A stretch of 64,000 bases of DNA from Tildeniella torsiva UHER 1998/13D (GCA_019358835.1 JAHHIH010000002.1:1-64000); one strand, 5' to 3'; positions 26,401-35,787 are shown, counted from the stretch's first letter. Notes: generated by a model from the letters alone, not told the origin. Numbers and translations are program-made.

Positions 26401-26979
26401 CTAATTTGTCTTTAGCTGAAGCAGTCGATTTTCAAATTCTTTTGCATTGCGAACTTGCTTGAATCCCATCTCTTCAGTATTTGTGTTGTTATCATAGTCC
26501 TTAGATGTATGAATATAAACGATGACATCTCCGCTTCCATCTCTATTTTCTTTGCGTGAAATGACTCTTAGCTCGGATGGCACGAAAGACGTAATTGTTC
26601 TAGGCCATCCACCTACAAGGATAAAAGCTCGTTGATTAGTTATTACATAAATGGTTTGAACCGCGTTCAACCAGCTTAGTAGAGGAATAAGAAAGATAAG
26701 AATTAGCTGTATAAAGCCCATGGCAAGAAAAATAATCAAACCTGCGATTTGAGGGAATTCATACAGAGGTATGCCGGTGCTTTGTGCCTGTTCATACATA
26801 CCAAAGCCAAGGAATAAAACGAAGCTGAGTCCGGCAAGCAAAGTCAGGCAAATACCTATGGTGGCACGAGTAAAGAGGCGGGGGATAGTCTGCTCAATCC
26901 ACTGTACCGTTTCCGATAAGCTAATCTCTTTTTCCAAATCTCTGCGCAACTTGATTGGCAGCTTATGGTTCTCTGTCAT
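26401..26979 (-). CDS. Membrane protein with bacterial PH-like domain
   Basis: 192-aa protein with a short cytosolic N-terminus, two membrane helices (about residues 38-62 and 78-103) and a C-terminal domain opening with VQTIYVITNQRAFILVGG, the typical start of bacterial PH (bPH) domains. Function unknown; such proteins are membrane-associated and often stress-linked. The gene is more AT-rich than its neighbours, which may point to separate ancestry. No operon partner. Confidence 0.65.
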   Translation of the reverse strand: MTENHKLPIKLRRDLEKEISLSETVQWIEQTIPRLFTRATIGICLTLLAGLSFVLFLGFGMYEQAQSTGIPLYEFPQIAGLIIFLAMGFIQLILIFLIPLLSWLNAVQTIYVITNQRAFILVGGWPRTITSFVPSELRVISRKENRDGSGDVIVYIHTSKDYDNNTNTEEMGFKQVRNAKEFENRLLQLKTN

Positions 26980-27172
26980 CTTTCCCCTAGAGCAAAGCTT
27001 CTTATTCTATTCGGTTGGTGGATGCAAAGTAGCTGCTAAATGGTATGTCAATTTAGAAAAACTACAAGCACTTTCTGCATTGTTTGTGTACGACATTTTG
27101 GCTGTCGAATCACAGGAACCAAAAATTGATCTTCTGCTATCTCCTACTTTATGCTAAGTACCGCAAATTCTC

Positions 27173-27994
27173 CTATGCGTCATCTATAGAAGATGTATGT
27201 GACACTGTCTCTGGGTTATATAGTGCTTTGCGAATCGCCTGCTCAATGGGTACATACGACGATTCATGCTTGCCCTCAAATTTAAAGGGTTCAGCGGCAA
27301 ACAGCGGTGGTTGGGCCATAAAGCGAGGTTGAGAGCCACGGTTTATCTGCGCAGCATGCACCAGAAACGGGTGGCAGAGATACACGGTTCCGGCCTCCCC
27401 CGTTGCGGCTATCTCGGGGCAGTTGTCTGTGGCCGATAACAGGTTACTCAACTCTAGGGCCGTCAGGCCTTTTGCTCTAGCAGGCGCGAGCAGGCGGGCC
27501 ACCGCTTGATGGGAGCCCACTCGAATTCGCGTTGGCGCATCTGACTCACCCACATCTGAAAAGAGAAACAGCATCAACAGCGCCCGGCCCCGCGAATGAA
27601 TGTTGATGCGCCACGACAAAAAGTTGTTGGCATCTGAGTCTGCCCCCGGAAAACTGGCATCCACGTGCCAGCCGGTATCTCCGGTGTCTTCCTTCGTTGG
27701 GAAGCGGATGGGGAAAGACCCGACGCTAAATCTGGGTTTCCATTGCCCTGGCCCAGCGAGCTGGTCAAAAATGGCGTGCAGTTTTGGCCCGTTGGCGGCC
27801 TGAACAAAGAGGGCTTGGGTGTAGTCGCCGAGCCAAACAACGGGCTTTTGCCAGGTGGCGCGATCGCCAGGGTCGCACCCCGTATCGGCCCAGAGAATAG
27901 CTCGGCAGGTATCTGCCAGTTCGCGCGAAAACGCCTGCTCTATCCGGATATAGCCGTTGGTGATGAATTGTTCGATGTCTGGCGGTGTCAACAT
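27173..27994 (-). CDS. Phytanoyl-CoA dioxygenase (PhyH) family protein
   Basis: 273-aa Fe(II)/2-oxoglutarate-dependent oxygenase. The metal triad is suggested by HVDASFP (His-x-Asp) and the distal His in HPFLVHAAQ, with a 2-oxoglutarate-binding Arg in GSQPRF. Substrate unknown; PhyH members hydroxylate lipids or secondary metabolites. ATG 27994 is used because it overlaps the stop of the PepSY gene as TGATG; the frame stays open further upstream inside that gene, but that part is a shadow. Co-transcribed with the PepSY gene. Confidence 0.8.
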   Translation of the reverse strand: MLTPPDIEQFITNGYIRIEQAFSRELADTCRAILWADTGCDPGDRATWQKPVVWLGDYTQALFVQAANGPKLHAIFDQLAGPGQWKPRFSVGSFPIRFPTKEDTGDTGWHVDASFPGADSDANNFLSWRINIHSRGRALLMLFLFSDVGESDAPTRIRVGSHQAVARLLAPARAKGLTALELSNLLSATDNCPEIAATGEAGTVYLCHPFLVHAAQINRGSQPRFMAQPPLFAAEPFKFEGKHESSYVPIEQAIRKALYNPETVSHTSSIDDA

Positions 27995-29439
27995 CAACCC
28001 AAAATACGCCGAAGCGCAGGAATGCGGTTCAACACAATGTAGTCCAACAGCAGCACAATGACTAGTGAAAGACCAACCAGGGGAAACACCAGCCCCAGAA
28101 CCGCAACAATGGCCAGAGGAATGCGCCAGTTCTGGACATAGGCGGGCATAGCGGGGGCTCCGATTAGTCCAGATCCCTGGGGCCGCCGCTGCCACCACAT
28201 GACAGCTCCGGTGATGGCTAGCAGCAGCACGATCAACGCCGCCGCCAGCATGAGCAACTGATTGGCGAAACCAAAATATTTGCCCATGTGAATAGCCGTT
28301 CCCATCTCCACGGCCTTAGGCACTAGACCGTAATCTTGCCAGCGCACGTCGGCCAGCACGGCACCGCTGTACTGATCGACATGCAGGGTCACCTCTTGGG
28401 TGGGGTCGGGCGGGAAGGCCGAAATGGTAAAGACCCCGGTCTCGCCTTCCGGCAGCGTGACATTGAAGCCAGGGGGGGCACCTTCAGCCTGGGCTAGGGC
28501 AATCACAGCATCAAGGCTAACGGGGGTGCCCGAGGTTAGGCCATTCTGAGCTGGAGTCGAATCGCTATGGTGACCCGAGTGATCGGTTTGGCCCGAGGGA
28601 GACGACTGAGGCATGGGTAGCTGTTCTACGGCCCAGGGCACCACCTGGCCTCGCTGATTTAGGGAGCCTGTGAGCACGGCAGATTGGGGAATGTCGTCCC
28701 ACATTTGGGCTGGGAATTGGCCCCAAACTTGGGCAAAGGTGTCTCCCCAAAAACCTGTCCAGGGCAAACCGGTAAGAATTAAAAACCCGATTAAAAGGAC
28801 GCCATAAAATCCTGGGACGGCATGTAGGTCTCGCCAGAATATCCGTTTGTTCTGGCTCCAGAGGCGCGGAATGAAGGTGCCCAAAACCGCAAACTTTTGG
28901 CGGGGCCACCACAAATATAGCCCTGTGATCAGCAGCACTAAACCCCAGCAGGCGGCTAGCTCAACTAAATAGTCGCCCAGTTTGCCAATCATCAACTCGC
29001 CGTGAATCTTGCGGGCGATCGCCTGTAGGTTATTGTCCTCATCGCGATCGCCCAAAATCTCGCCGCTGTAGGGGTTGACGAACACCATAAGGTTGCGTTC
29101 ATCCGCCGTGGTCAGCAGCACTTCACTACTGCGATTTGCGGCAGCGGGCGGCGTAACTTGAGTAATGACTGCGGCGGAATAAGCGCTTTCGACGGATTGG
29201 ATCTGCTCTACGTAGGGCAGCGTAGCCAGGTCGGGCTGCACAAACATGAGGTTGTTGTACATAGCCGCATCCAGCTGCGGCTTGAAGAGATAAATAATGC
29301 CCGTCGCGGCCAGAACCACCATGAAGGGAATCACAAACAGCCCAGCATAGAAGTGCCAGCGCCACACCGTGCGATAAAACCGATTTCCAGGCGATGCCGT
29401 TTGTAAAACCTGCTCTTCAGTCCGTTTCGAGGTATTCAT
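27994..29439 (-). CDS. PepSY-associated membrane protein
   Basis: 481-aa protein with four membrane helices (near residues 30-55, 165-190, 215-240, 395-420 and a C-terminal pair). It has the PepSY-TM signature FYRTVWRWHFYAGL at the N-terminus, HGELMIGKLGDYLVELAACWG in the middle and periplasmic PepSY-like domains. Relatives include PiuB-type iron-uptake proteins and flavin/ferric reductase-like proteins. A His-rich stretch (DHSGHHSD) in the large loop may bind metal. ATG 29439 has AAAGG seven bases upstream; a TTG at 29466 is less likely. Its stop overlaps the PhyH start. Confidence 0.83.
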   Translation of the reverse strand: MNTSKRTEEQVLQTASPGNRFYRTVWRWHFYAGLFVIPFMVVLAATGIIYLFKPQLDAAMYNNLMFVQPDLATLPYVEQIQSVESAYSAAVITQVTPPAAANRSSEVLLTTADERNLMVFVNPYSGEILGDRDEDNNLQAIARKIHGELMIGKLGDYLVELAACWGLVLLITGLYLWWPRQKFAVLGTFIPRLWSQNKRIFWRDLHAVPGFYGVLLIGFLILTGLPWTGFWGDTFAQVWGQFPAQMWDDIPQSAVLTGSLNQRGQVVPWAVEQLPMPQSSPSGQTDHSGHHSDSTPAQNGLTSGTPVSLDAVIALAQAEGAPPGFNVTLPEGETGVFTISAFPPDPTQEVTLHVDQYSGAVLADVRWQDYGLVPKAVEMGTAIHMGKYFGFANQLLMLAAALIVLLLAITGAVMWWQRRPQGSGLIGAPAMPAYVQNWRIPLAIVAVLGLVFPLVGLSLVIVLLLDYIVLNRIPALRRILG

Positions 29440-29515
29440 ACCAGCGCCTTTGCCCCGCAGCAGCAAATCTAGCTACCATGCCTGATGCGCAAAGACGTTG
29501 TCAAAAGACAGGTCG

Positions 29516-29935
29516 TCAACTCTTTACCCGTTTCCCCAGGGGGCACGGGAGCGGTCGCACCATAGTTGCCAGCAGGTGTTCGATCACAGCCGGTAGATCT
29601 CTACACAGACCGGTATGCACCCGTGAGGTTTGAATGATCGTGCTGCGGGGGGCCACCAGCCAGCCAAATCGTTCTCGCTGGGGCAGTTGACCAATGGGGC
29701 CCGCCTGGGTTTCGCCAGCACAAATAATCGGAATGGTGTTTAAGTAACCTTCGACTGTTTCTAAATCTAGGGTCGGGTCAAGGGCGAGCAGCCGTTGCGG
29801 AATGAGTTCAATTTTGGCTTCGAGAAATTTGCGCGTCGCGCATGAAACGATCGCACCCACATTGACAAATTCTTCTCGCTCAACCTTAGGCACCACCCGA
29901 ATGATGGCGTAGTCATAGGTGACCTGATCGTGCAC
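29516..29935 (-). CDS. DUF3037 family protein
   Basis: 139-aa DUF3037 protein (YDYAIIRVVPKVEREEFVNVG is the family opening). Function unknown. Its start overlaps the end of the HipA-like kinase gene by 23 bases, the conserved arrangement of these two families, so they are translated together and probably act together. Confidence 0.85.
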   Translation of the reverse strand: MHDQVTYDYAIIRVVPKVEREEFVNVGAIVSCATRKFLEAKIELIPQRLLALDPTLDLETVEGYLNTIPIICAGETQAGPIGQLPQRERFGWLVAPRSTIIQTSRVHTGLCRDLPAVIEHLLATMVRPLPCPLGKRVKS

Positions 29936-30701
29936 GAATGGCCTCCTCTAAAAAAGCGTGGGGTGGCTCTAGCCGCTTCAGCAGATACTCAATATAAGCC
30001 TCGCGATGGTGTTGGCTATTGGTAAACGGAGAACCCTCCAGCAGCCAGGGCTCTGGAATTAGGTTGACGATGTGAGTGATGACGTCTGGCGTTAGCTGGG
30101 CCGTCATTTTGCCATCAACTTCCTGTAGCTGACTGGCAAACCGCAGCAAGACGTGATCTTTGATGCCGGGGAAGGGGGTGCGGCTGCGCTCTAAGTAGTT
30201 GTTCCAGCTGTGATGAAAGTAAAGGGCAACGCCGTGATCAATCAACCAGAGGCGGCGGTGCCACATCAGCATATTGGTGTTGCGGGCAGTGCGATCGATA
30301 TTGGTGACGTAGGCATCGAGCCAGACAATGGCCGAGGCCAGGGCGGCATCGGGCTGTTGGGCAACGGGGTCAAAGGTGATGGAGCTGGGCAGGTAGTCGA
30401 GGGCCAGGTTGAGGCCTACACTGGCCCGAATTAAATCTTGAATTTCGGGATCGGGTTCGGTACGGGCCAGTTCAGCATCGACTTCGATCAGGACAATTTC
30501 GGGCACCAGCAGGCCGACGGCCCGCGCAATTTCTCCCGCCACGAGTTCGGCAATCAGAGATTTGACCCCCTGACCGGCACCCCGAAACTTCAGCACATAC
30601 ATGCCATCATCGTCAGCTTCCACAATGGCGGGGAGAGAGCCTCCCTCCCGCAGGGGAGTGACGTAGCGGGTGGCAACAACGGTTCGCAACACAGTTCGCA
30701 A
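29913..30701 (-). CDS. HipA-like kinase family protein
   Basis: 262-aa protein with a HipA-type kinase fold. YVLKFRGAG carries the ATP-contacting Lys, LDAYVTNIDRTARNTNML resembles the catalytic loop (Asp and Asn), and LIDHG stands for the metal-binding DFG. Unlike toxin HipA it lacks the N-terminal HipA domain and a HipB repressor gene; instead it is linked to DUF3037. Whether it is a toxin or a normal regulator is unknown. Confidence 0.85.
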   Translation of the reverse strand: MRTVLRTVVATRYVTPLREGGSLPAIVEADDDGMYVLKFRGAGQGVKSLIAELVAGEIARAVGLLVPEIVLIEVDAELARTEPDPEIQDLIRASVGLNLALDYLPSSITFDPVAQQPDAALASAIVWLDAYVTNIDRTARNTNMLMWHRRLWLIDHGVALYFHHSWNNYLERSRTPFPGIKDHVLLRFASQLQEVDGKMTAQLTPDVITHIVNLIPEPWLLEGSPFTNSQHHREAYIEYLLKRLEPPHAFLEEAIRARSGHL

Positions 30702-30944
30702 ACGGATTCTCGGTTACAGAGCCTCAGCCCATTTTAGTGGAACTGACCGTCGCGATCGCCCCAGGCAGTGGCTGGTGCAAGGTTTGCTCAGGCTGAAGGG
30801 GTGACGCATGCAGGCGCTAAGGGCGATCGCTCGCTGGCTACAATCCCTACCCAGATAGCCCGGTTGGGTAATTGCCGTAACCACCATCTGGGGCAAAATC
30901 AGGCATCATGAAGAAGCGTAGTAGTGTCTTTGTACCGTTGACCC

Positions 30945-32948
30945 ATGGGCGACTTCAACATTCAGGCTCCCTTTGAACCTGCGGGAGACCAGCCAAAGGC
31001 GATCGCGGGCCTGACCCAGTTTCTGCAAGACAACACCAAGTACCAAACCCTGCTGGGGGCTACGGGCACGGGCAAAACCCACACCATTGCCCGCGTTGTT
31101 GACAACATTGGCAAGCCTGCTCTGGTGCTGGCCCATAACAAAACCCTCGCCGCGCAGCTCTGCAACGAACTGCGCGAGTTTTTCCCCGACAACGCTGTCG
31201 AGTACTTCATCAGCTATTACGACTACTACCAGCCCGAGGCCTACATTCCCACCACCGACACCTACATCGCCAAGACAGCGTCGATCAACGACGAGATCGA
31301 CATGCTGCGGCACTCGGCGACGCGATCGCTGTTCGAGCGCAAGGACGTGATTGTGGTCGCCTCGATCAGCTGCATCTACGGTCTGGGAATTCCGTCGGAA
31401 TACCTGAAAGCCTCGATTCCGCTGCATGTGGGTATGGAGGTGAACCAGCGCCAGGTGCTGCGCGACTTGGCCTCGATTCAGTACGCGCGCAACGATTTAG
31501 ACCTGGGTCGAGGTAAGTTTCGGGTTAAGGGCGATGTGCTGGAGATCGGCCCCGCCTACGAAGACCGCATCATTCGCATCGAGTTTTTTGGCGACGAAAT
31601 CGACGCCGTGCGCTACGTAGACCCGATTACCGGGGCCACCCTGCAAAGTATGGATGGGGTGAGCATTTACCCCGCCAAGCACTTTGTCACCCCCGACGAT
31701 CGCATCGAAGAAGCCTGCCAGGCGATTAAAGATGAGCTGTTAGAGCGTCTAGGGGAGCTAGAGAAAGAGGGCAAACTGCTGGAGGCCCAGCGCCTAGAGC
31801 AGCGCACCCGCTATGACCTGGAAATGATTCGCGAGGTGGGTTACTGCAACGGGGTGGAAAACTACGCCCGCCACCTGGCTGGGCGCACTGCTGGGGCACC
31901 GCCAGAGTGTCTGCTCGACTACTTCCCCAAAGACTGGCTGCTGGTGATTGACGAATCCCACGTCACCATTCCGCAGATTCACGCCATGTACAACGGCGAT
32001 CGCAGCCGCAAAATGGTGCTGATCGACCACGGCTTTCGGTTGCCCAGCGCCGCCGACAACCGCCCCCTGAAGGCCGAAGAATTTTGGGAGAAGGTGAACC
32101 AGTGCATCTTTGTCTCGGCCACCCCCGGCAACTGGGAAATGGAGATCTCTGGAGGCAAAGTGGTCGAGCAGATCATTCGCCCCACCGGGGTGCTCGACCC
32201 CGAGATCTCTGTGCGCCCCACTGAGGGGCAGGTGGATGATTTGCTGGGCGAAATCAAAGAGCGGGCGGCGCGGCAGGAGCGGGTGCTGATCACCACTCTG
32301 ACCAAGCGCATGGCCGAAGACCTCACCGACTATTTCGACGAACACGGCATTCGGGTGCGCTACCTGCACTCCGAGATCCACTCCATTGAGCGGATTGAGA
32401 TCATCCAAGATCTGCGGGAGGGGCTATACGACGTGCTGGTGGGGGTCAACCTGCTGCGGGAGGGGCTAGATTTGCCGGAGGTATCCCTGGTAGCGATTCT
32501 CGATGCCGACAAAGAAGGGTTTCTGCGGGCAGAACGCTCCTTGATTCAAACCATCGGTCGCGCGGCCCGCCATATTAGCGGGCAGGCCATCCTCTACGGC
32601 GACAACCTCACCGACAGCATGGCCAGGGCAATCAGCGAAACCGAGCGCCGCCGCGCCATCCAAACCGCTCACAACGAGGCGAATGGTATTACGCCTACGT
32701 CGATTATTCGTCGCAACAGCAACTCGATTTTGTCGTTTCTCGAAGTGTCGCGCCGCCTCAGTGCCCACGAGCTAGAGGAGGTCTACGAGCACAAGGAAGA
32801 GCTGCCGTTGGAAGAAATTCCTGAGCTGATTGGCCAGTTTGAAAAGCAGATGAAAGAGGCGGCGAAGAACCTCGATTTTGAAGAGGCGGCTAAGTTTCGC
32901 GATCGCATTAAATCCCTGCGCGATCAGCTCTTGGGCAAGCGATCGTAA
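30945..32948 (+). CDS. uvrB: UvrABC excision nuclease subunit B
   Basis: 667-aa UvrB, the damage-verifying helicase of nucleotide excision repair. Walker [11 protein letters not shown], the DNA-wedging beta hairpin ([18 protein letters not shown]), Walker B DESHVT, helicase motifs V-VI ([19 protein letters not shown]) and a C-terminal UVR motif for UvrC contact ([15 protein letters not shown]) are all present. Full length, single gene. ATG 30945 fits the family N-terminus. Confidence 0.98.
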   Translation: MGDFNIQAPFEPAGDQPKAIAGLTQFLQDNTKYQTLLGATGTGKTHTIARVVDNIGKPALVLAHNKTLAAQLCNELREFFPDNAVEYFISYYDYYQPEAYIPTTDTYIAKTASINDEIDMLRHSATRSLFERKDVIVVASISCIYGLGIPSEYLKASIPLHVGMEVNQRQVLRDLASIQYARNDLDLGRGKFRVKGDVLEIGPAYEDRIIRIEFFGDEIDAVRYVDPITGATLQSMDGVSIYPAKHFVTPDDRIEEACQAIKDELLERLGELEKEGKLLEAQRLEQRTRYDLEMIREVGYCNGVENYARHLAGRTAGAPPECLLDYFPKDWLLVIDESHVTIPQIHAMYNGDRSRKMVLIDHGFRLPSAADNRPLKAEEFWEKVNQCIFVSATPGNWEMEISGGKVVEQIIRPTGVLDPEISVRPTEGQVDDLLGEIKERAARQERVLITTLTKRMAEDLTDYFDEHGIRVRYLHSEIHSIERIEIIQDLREGLYDVLVGVNLLREGLDLPEVSLVAILDADKEGFLRAERSLIQTIGRAARHISGQAILYGDNLTDSMARAISETERRRAIQTAHNEANGITPTSIIRRNSNSILSFLEVSRRLSAHELEEVYEHKEELPLEEIPELIGQFEKQMKEAAKNLDFEEAAKFRDRIKSLRDQLLGKRS

Positions 32949-32980
32949 AATAGGTTCAGTAAATTGCAAAGTCCTTGTTA

Positions 32981-33077
32981 GCCCTCTCCCCCAGCCCCTC
33001 TCCCAGGGAGGAGAGGGGAGCCGGAAAACCTTTCAAAGCCCCTCTCCCAAGGTTGGGAGAGGGGTTTGGGGTGAGGG
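32981..33077. repeat. Dispersed CCCCTCTCCC-type repeat
   Basis: Two palindromic modules. The second, CCCCTCTCCCAA (33039-33050) with TTGGGAGAGGGG (33053-33064), is a perfect stem; the first is an imperfect version. Repeats of this type are common between genes in Leptolyngbya-like genomes (from memory). It may also end uvrB transcription. Confidence 0.6.
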
Positions 33078-33109
33078 TCGAGTCAGTGCTGAGAGAACCC
33101 TTTTGAGGC

Positions 33110-33388
33110 TTACTCAATCAGCAGGGTTTTGGTCAAAATGACCATCCAGGTCTGAGCTCTGCTGGGCGATCCTGTCTCGACGGTGTTGGCGGGCACGGGG
33201 ATGGGGTCGCTCCAGTCGTTGGGGTCTGCATAGCCGTAGGCGTGGAGGATTTTGATCGTGCGATCAATTCCGGCTAGGCTGCCGTAGAGCAGGTGCCGCA
33301 CCCGCTCGGGGCGGGGCTGAGGCGTTGCAGAGTGAGACGGCGGAATGTTCGACGCGCCACTGGCGTCGGGTTCGAGATATTCAAACAT
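33110..33388 (-). CDS. Conserved small cyanobacterial protein, copy 2
   Basis: 92-aa paralogue of the protein at 8088-8381. Identical blocks include MFEYLEPDA, the core IDRTIKILHA.GYADPNDWSDPIPVP and the end WMVI.TKT.L.E; the linker after the first block is different. ATG 33388 follows the same leader as copy 1; the frame runs upstream to 33490 but that part is the leader. Function unknown. Confidence 0.8.
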   Translation of the reverse strand: MFEYLEPDASGASNIPPSHSATPQPRPERVRHLLYGSLAGIDRTIKILHAYGYADPNDWSDPIPVPANTVETGSPSRAQTWMVILTKTLLIE

Positions 33389-33611
33389 CGGTTCTGTGTT
33401 CCTTCTATGGGTTTGAGGAAGACAGAACACGAAAACCCTAGCGCCCGCAGCTGAGGTGCAAACTGGGGGAGCTAGGGTACGATCGACCATAGCCCGGCAA
33501 TCTGCTGAGTAGATTTGCGGGGTTAGCTGTTCGTTGGTGTGCCACCACCTTCGGACAGCGCCAAAGTTTTCGAGTTCTGCATGGTCGCCGGTCGGGTTGA
33601 ACGGCTTAATG
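33389..33611 (-). promoter_or_regulatory. Structured 5' leader RNA, candidate riboswitch, copy 2
   Basis: Same architecture and almost the same length as copy 1. Closing helix 33566-33572 + 33574-33579 with 33430-33436 + 33423-33428; hairpin A 33552-33559/33526-33533, whose arms differ from copy 1 at paired positions; hairpin B 33511-33522/33493-33503; hairpin C 33471-33477/33436-33442; ribosome-site hairpin 33416-33427/33392-33403, mutually exclusive with the closing helix. The block CAGAACTCGAAAACTTTGG of hairpin A's flank is identical in both copies, and might hold a binding site. Confidence 0.65.
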
Positions 33612-33615
33612 TAAG

Positions 33616-33644
33616 AGAATACTGGTACAGACGCTCGGCGTCAA
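33616..33644 (-). promoter_or_regulatory. Sigma70-type promoter of small-ORF cassette, copy 2
   Basis: TTGACG (33644-33639), 17-nt spacer, TATTCT (33621-33616) on the minus strand, in register with copy 1. Similarity between the two loci ends about seven bases upstream of the -35 box (GTGGAG), where the AT-rich insert begins. Confidence 0.7.
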
Positions 33645-33651
33645 CAGTGGA

Positions 33652-33950
33652 GGAGAGGTTAAAGGAAGGGGGTGCAATCGTAACCTGCAACAAATAGGGG
33701 GTTACACATTGAAACTTTCCGCTCGATTTTCAGTATAAAAATATTAGCCTGATTAATTTCTACCTAATCACCCTCTACAGGGGTATTAAACTGCTAAAAT
33801 TTCGTCTAACCATCCGCACGGAGATACTGGACTACAAAATCCTTTTAACAACGAGTTATGTATAGTTGTTTAGTCAAGATGAATCTCATAGCTACCTTGA
33901 AAGCCACGAAAACTGCCATAGATTGAAAACTTTAAACATTAAAAAACTTC
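33652..33950 (+). other. AT-rich region upstream of the reverse transcriptase, possible ncRNA
   Basis: No ORF. Short stems occur in series: GTAACC/GGTTAC (33680-33685/33700-33705), TGATTA/TAATCA (33750-33755/33765-33770), CCCT/AGGG (33771-33774/33779-33782), AACAAC/GTTGTT (33847-33852/33865-33870). Several defence-associated reverse transcriptases need a neighbouring noncoding RNA; this stretch is the natural candidate here, but that is inference. Confidence 0.3.
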
Positions 33951-35564
33951 ATGACAGAGCAGATTCATATTAGAGACTTACTTCTCAATAAAGGCTTTTT
34001 CCCTGAAGTTTTACCACCTTGCTTTGATAGTGAGAATTTGGCCGCAAGCTTTGAGGGAAAGACTCAAGATATAGAAGCGCGGAAGTTCCATAATCGGTCA
34101 ACAGATTACGTTCGCTATAGCGGTACAAAACATGACGGTCATCGGAGAGCTTATGGAACAGTAAATCCTATTCCTTATTTCAATGCTTGCCAGTTTATCT
34201 TCAGCAATTGGGAAATATTTGAGACTAAGTTTAAGTCATCGAAGCTGTCATTAGATAAAGTCAGATTAGGCCGCGACACAGAGGATCGAGCTATTATTGT
34301 TCCGACTTTGAGCGAGCTAACAGATCGAATATCATCTCAGCTCCGTTTTTCACCTTACATATTGAAAACCGATATTGCGCAGTTTTTCCCAAGCATCTAC
34401 ACTCATGCCGTGTCTTGGGTGGCCCATGGTCGTGATGTTGCTAAAGCCAATCTTAAACATAATTCTACCGCTGCAACGTTCAATGCATTTGACTGGTTCA
34501 CTCAGCAATGCCAAAGTGGTCAAACTAGAGGAGTGACTGTTGGTCCTGACTCATTTAGGATTTTTGCTGAATTTATAAGCTGCGAAATTGACAATCAACT
34601 TCTCGAAAGGATAAACAACATAGACCCTCATATAATCATTGGGGGAGTTCGACACGTTGATGACTTTTATATTGGAGTAAGAAGCGAAGTCGATGCGGCA
34701 GTGGTTCTGTCGGTTCTGCGCGATGTTCTACAAACATATGAACTCCAGATCAACGATACTAAGACGAAAATAATTAGCGGTCTTGAGGCATTCGATGATG
34801 TGTGGGCTCAAGAACTCAGGACTATATCGCTCGAAGTGTGGTCGGGTAAGTACTCGTATGCAATTGACAAAGCACATGAAGTTGCAAAGTCAATCAAATC
34901 ACAGAGCCCGATGAAATTAATCTTAAGACGTCTTGATGTAGCAAGATGCTATAGCTCAAATTCATGGGAAAGCATTGAGGCTATGCTTCAGCGTGTTTTG
35001 TGGCACTACGAGCATTGTACTGACTATGTCTGCCTTCTACTAACGAAGAGATTCGCGATACAACAGAGTTATGATCAAGAAGGTTGGTCAGAGACGGTAG
35101 CAATGTTGATCAAAAGACATTTGACATTCAATCAACACCATGAAATAGCATGGCTTCTGTGGACGGCCTTCGTATGCGATTTACAGCTTGACGAAGACCT
35201 CATATCCCAAGTGAGTAAGATGCAAAACTCACACCTGCGTGCGCTGATCATCGCTGCTTATCAAAAAGGTAAGTTAAATAAAAAGCCGCCTATTACACTT
35301 GGAAGCAGCCTCTCGACATCTGATTCAAATTGGCTCCATAATCTCGTGGGAAAGTCATCAGGCTACTCCAAAGCCAGATTTTCTGGCGACTTTGCAGATG
35401 AGTTTGAACATCTTGCAGAGAAAAAGGTTGAGCTTATAAACTTTGACAAGCATATGACATCTGTCTCGAGATCTAACAAAGCAGCGATAAGTTCGTCGAA
35501 GTACGGCTACGATGCTCAGGAGGATGTAAACGAAGACGAGATTGATTTTAGTCTTCAATTCTAG
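33951..35564 (+). CDS. Abi/UG-type reverse transcriptase (DRT-like)
   Basis: 537-aa RNA-directed DNA polymerase-like protein. Motif A is KTDIAQFFPSIYTH (Asp141), motif B TRGVTVGPDSFRIFAEF replaces the PQG of retroviral and intron enzymes, and motif C is RHVDDFYIGV (Asp237-Asp238), followed by motif D INDTKTKI. The GP-S-R-AE form of motif B and the RYVDD-like motif C are typical of abortive-infection and unknown-group enzymes (AbiA, AbiK, DRT) that defend against phage. The C-terminal ~230 residues are helical and unassigned. No maturase, integrase or retron marks. The gene is AT-rich compared with its surroundings. I cannot assign a DRT subtype from sequence alone. Confidence 0.8.
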   Translation: MTEQIHIRDLLLNKGFFPEVLPPCFDSENLAASFEGKTQDIEARKFHNRSTDYVRYSGTKHDGHRRAYGTVNPIPYFNACQFIFSNWEIFETKFKSSKLSLDKVRLGRDTEDRAIIVPTLSELTDRISSQLRFSPYILKTDIAQFFPSIYTHAVSWVAHGRDVAKANLKHNSTAATFNAFDWFTQQCQSGQTRGVTVGPDSFRIFAEFISCEIDNQLLERINNIDPHIIIGGVRHVDDFYIGVRSEVDAAVVLSVLRDVLQTYELQINDTKTKIISGLEAFDDVWAQELRTISLEVWSGKYSYAIDKAHEVAKSIKSQSPMKLILRRLDVARCYSSNSWESIEAMLQRVLWHYEHCTDYVCLLLTKRFAIQQSYDQEGWSETVAMLIKRHLTFNQHHEIAWLLWTAFVCDLQLDEDLISQVSKMQNSHLRALIIAAYQKGKLNKKPPITLGSSLSTSDSNWLHNLVGKSSGYSKARFSGDFADEFEHLAEKKVELINFDKHMTSVSRSNKAAISSSKYGYDAQEDVNEDEIDFSLQF

Positions 35565-35573
35565 TAAACGTAA

Positions 35574-35624
35574 GGTGCGTTATCGGCTCTAATATTTTGG
35601 CAATTCTCCTAACCGCAACGCACC
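35574..35624 (+). terminator. Inverted repeat after the reverse transcriptase gene
   Basis: GGTGCGTT (35574-35581) pairs with AACGCACC (35617-35624) with further pairing inside. It starts ten bases after the stop and may terminate the transcript or mark the right edge of the AT-rich insert. The rest of the gap to 35787 shows nothing more. Confidence 0.45.
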
Positions 35625-35787
35625 GATCTCTCCATTAGAATGCTTAAAACTACCAAAAGTGCATCATGCTGCGCGATAACACACCCTACCTAAGAAATTG
35701 TTTTGTGGATCGCCCTACAGCACTGGCCCTGCAATGTAGCCAGCAGTAGCCAAGGCAAATTCCTATTCCATTCCATTATCAAACGAA

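Noticed and set aside
33389-33950. Retron ncRNA upstream of the reverse transcriptase
   Set aside because: The structured leader also occurs at 8382 without any reverse transcriptase, its promoter points the other way, and the enzyme lacks retron hallmarks.
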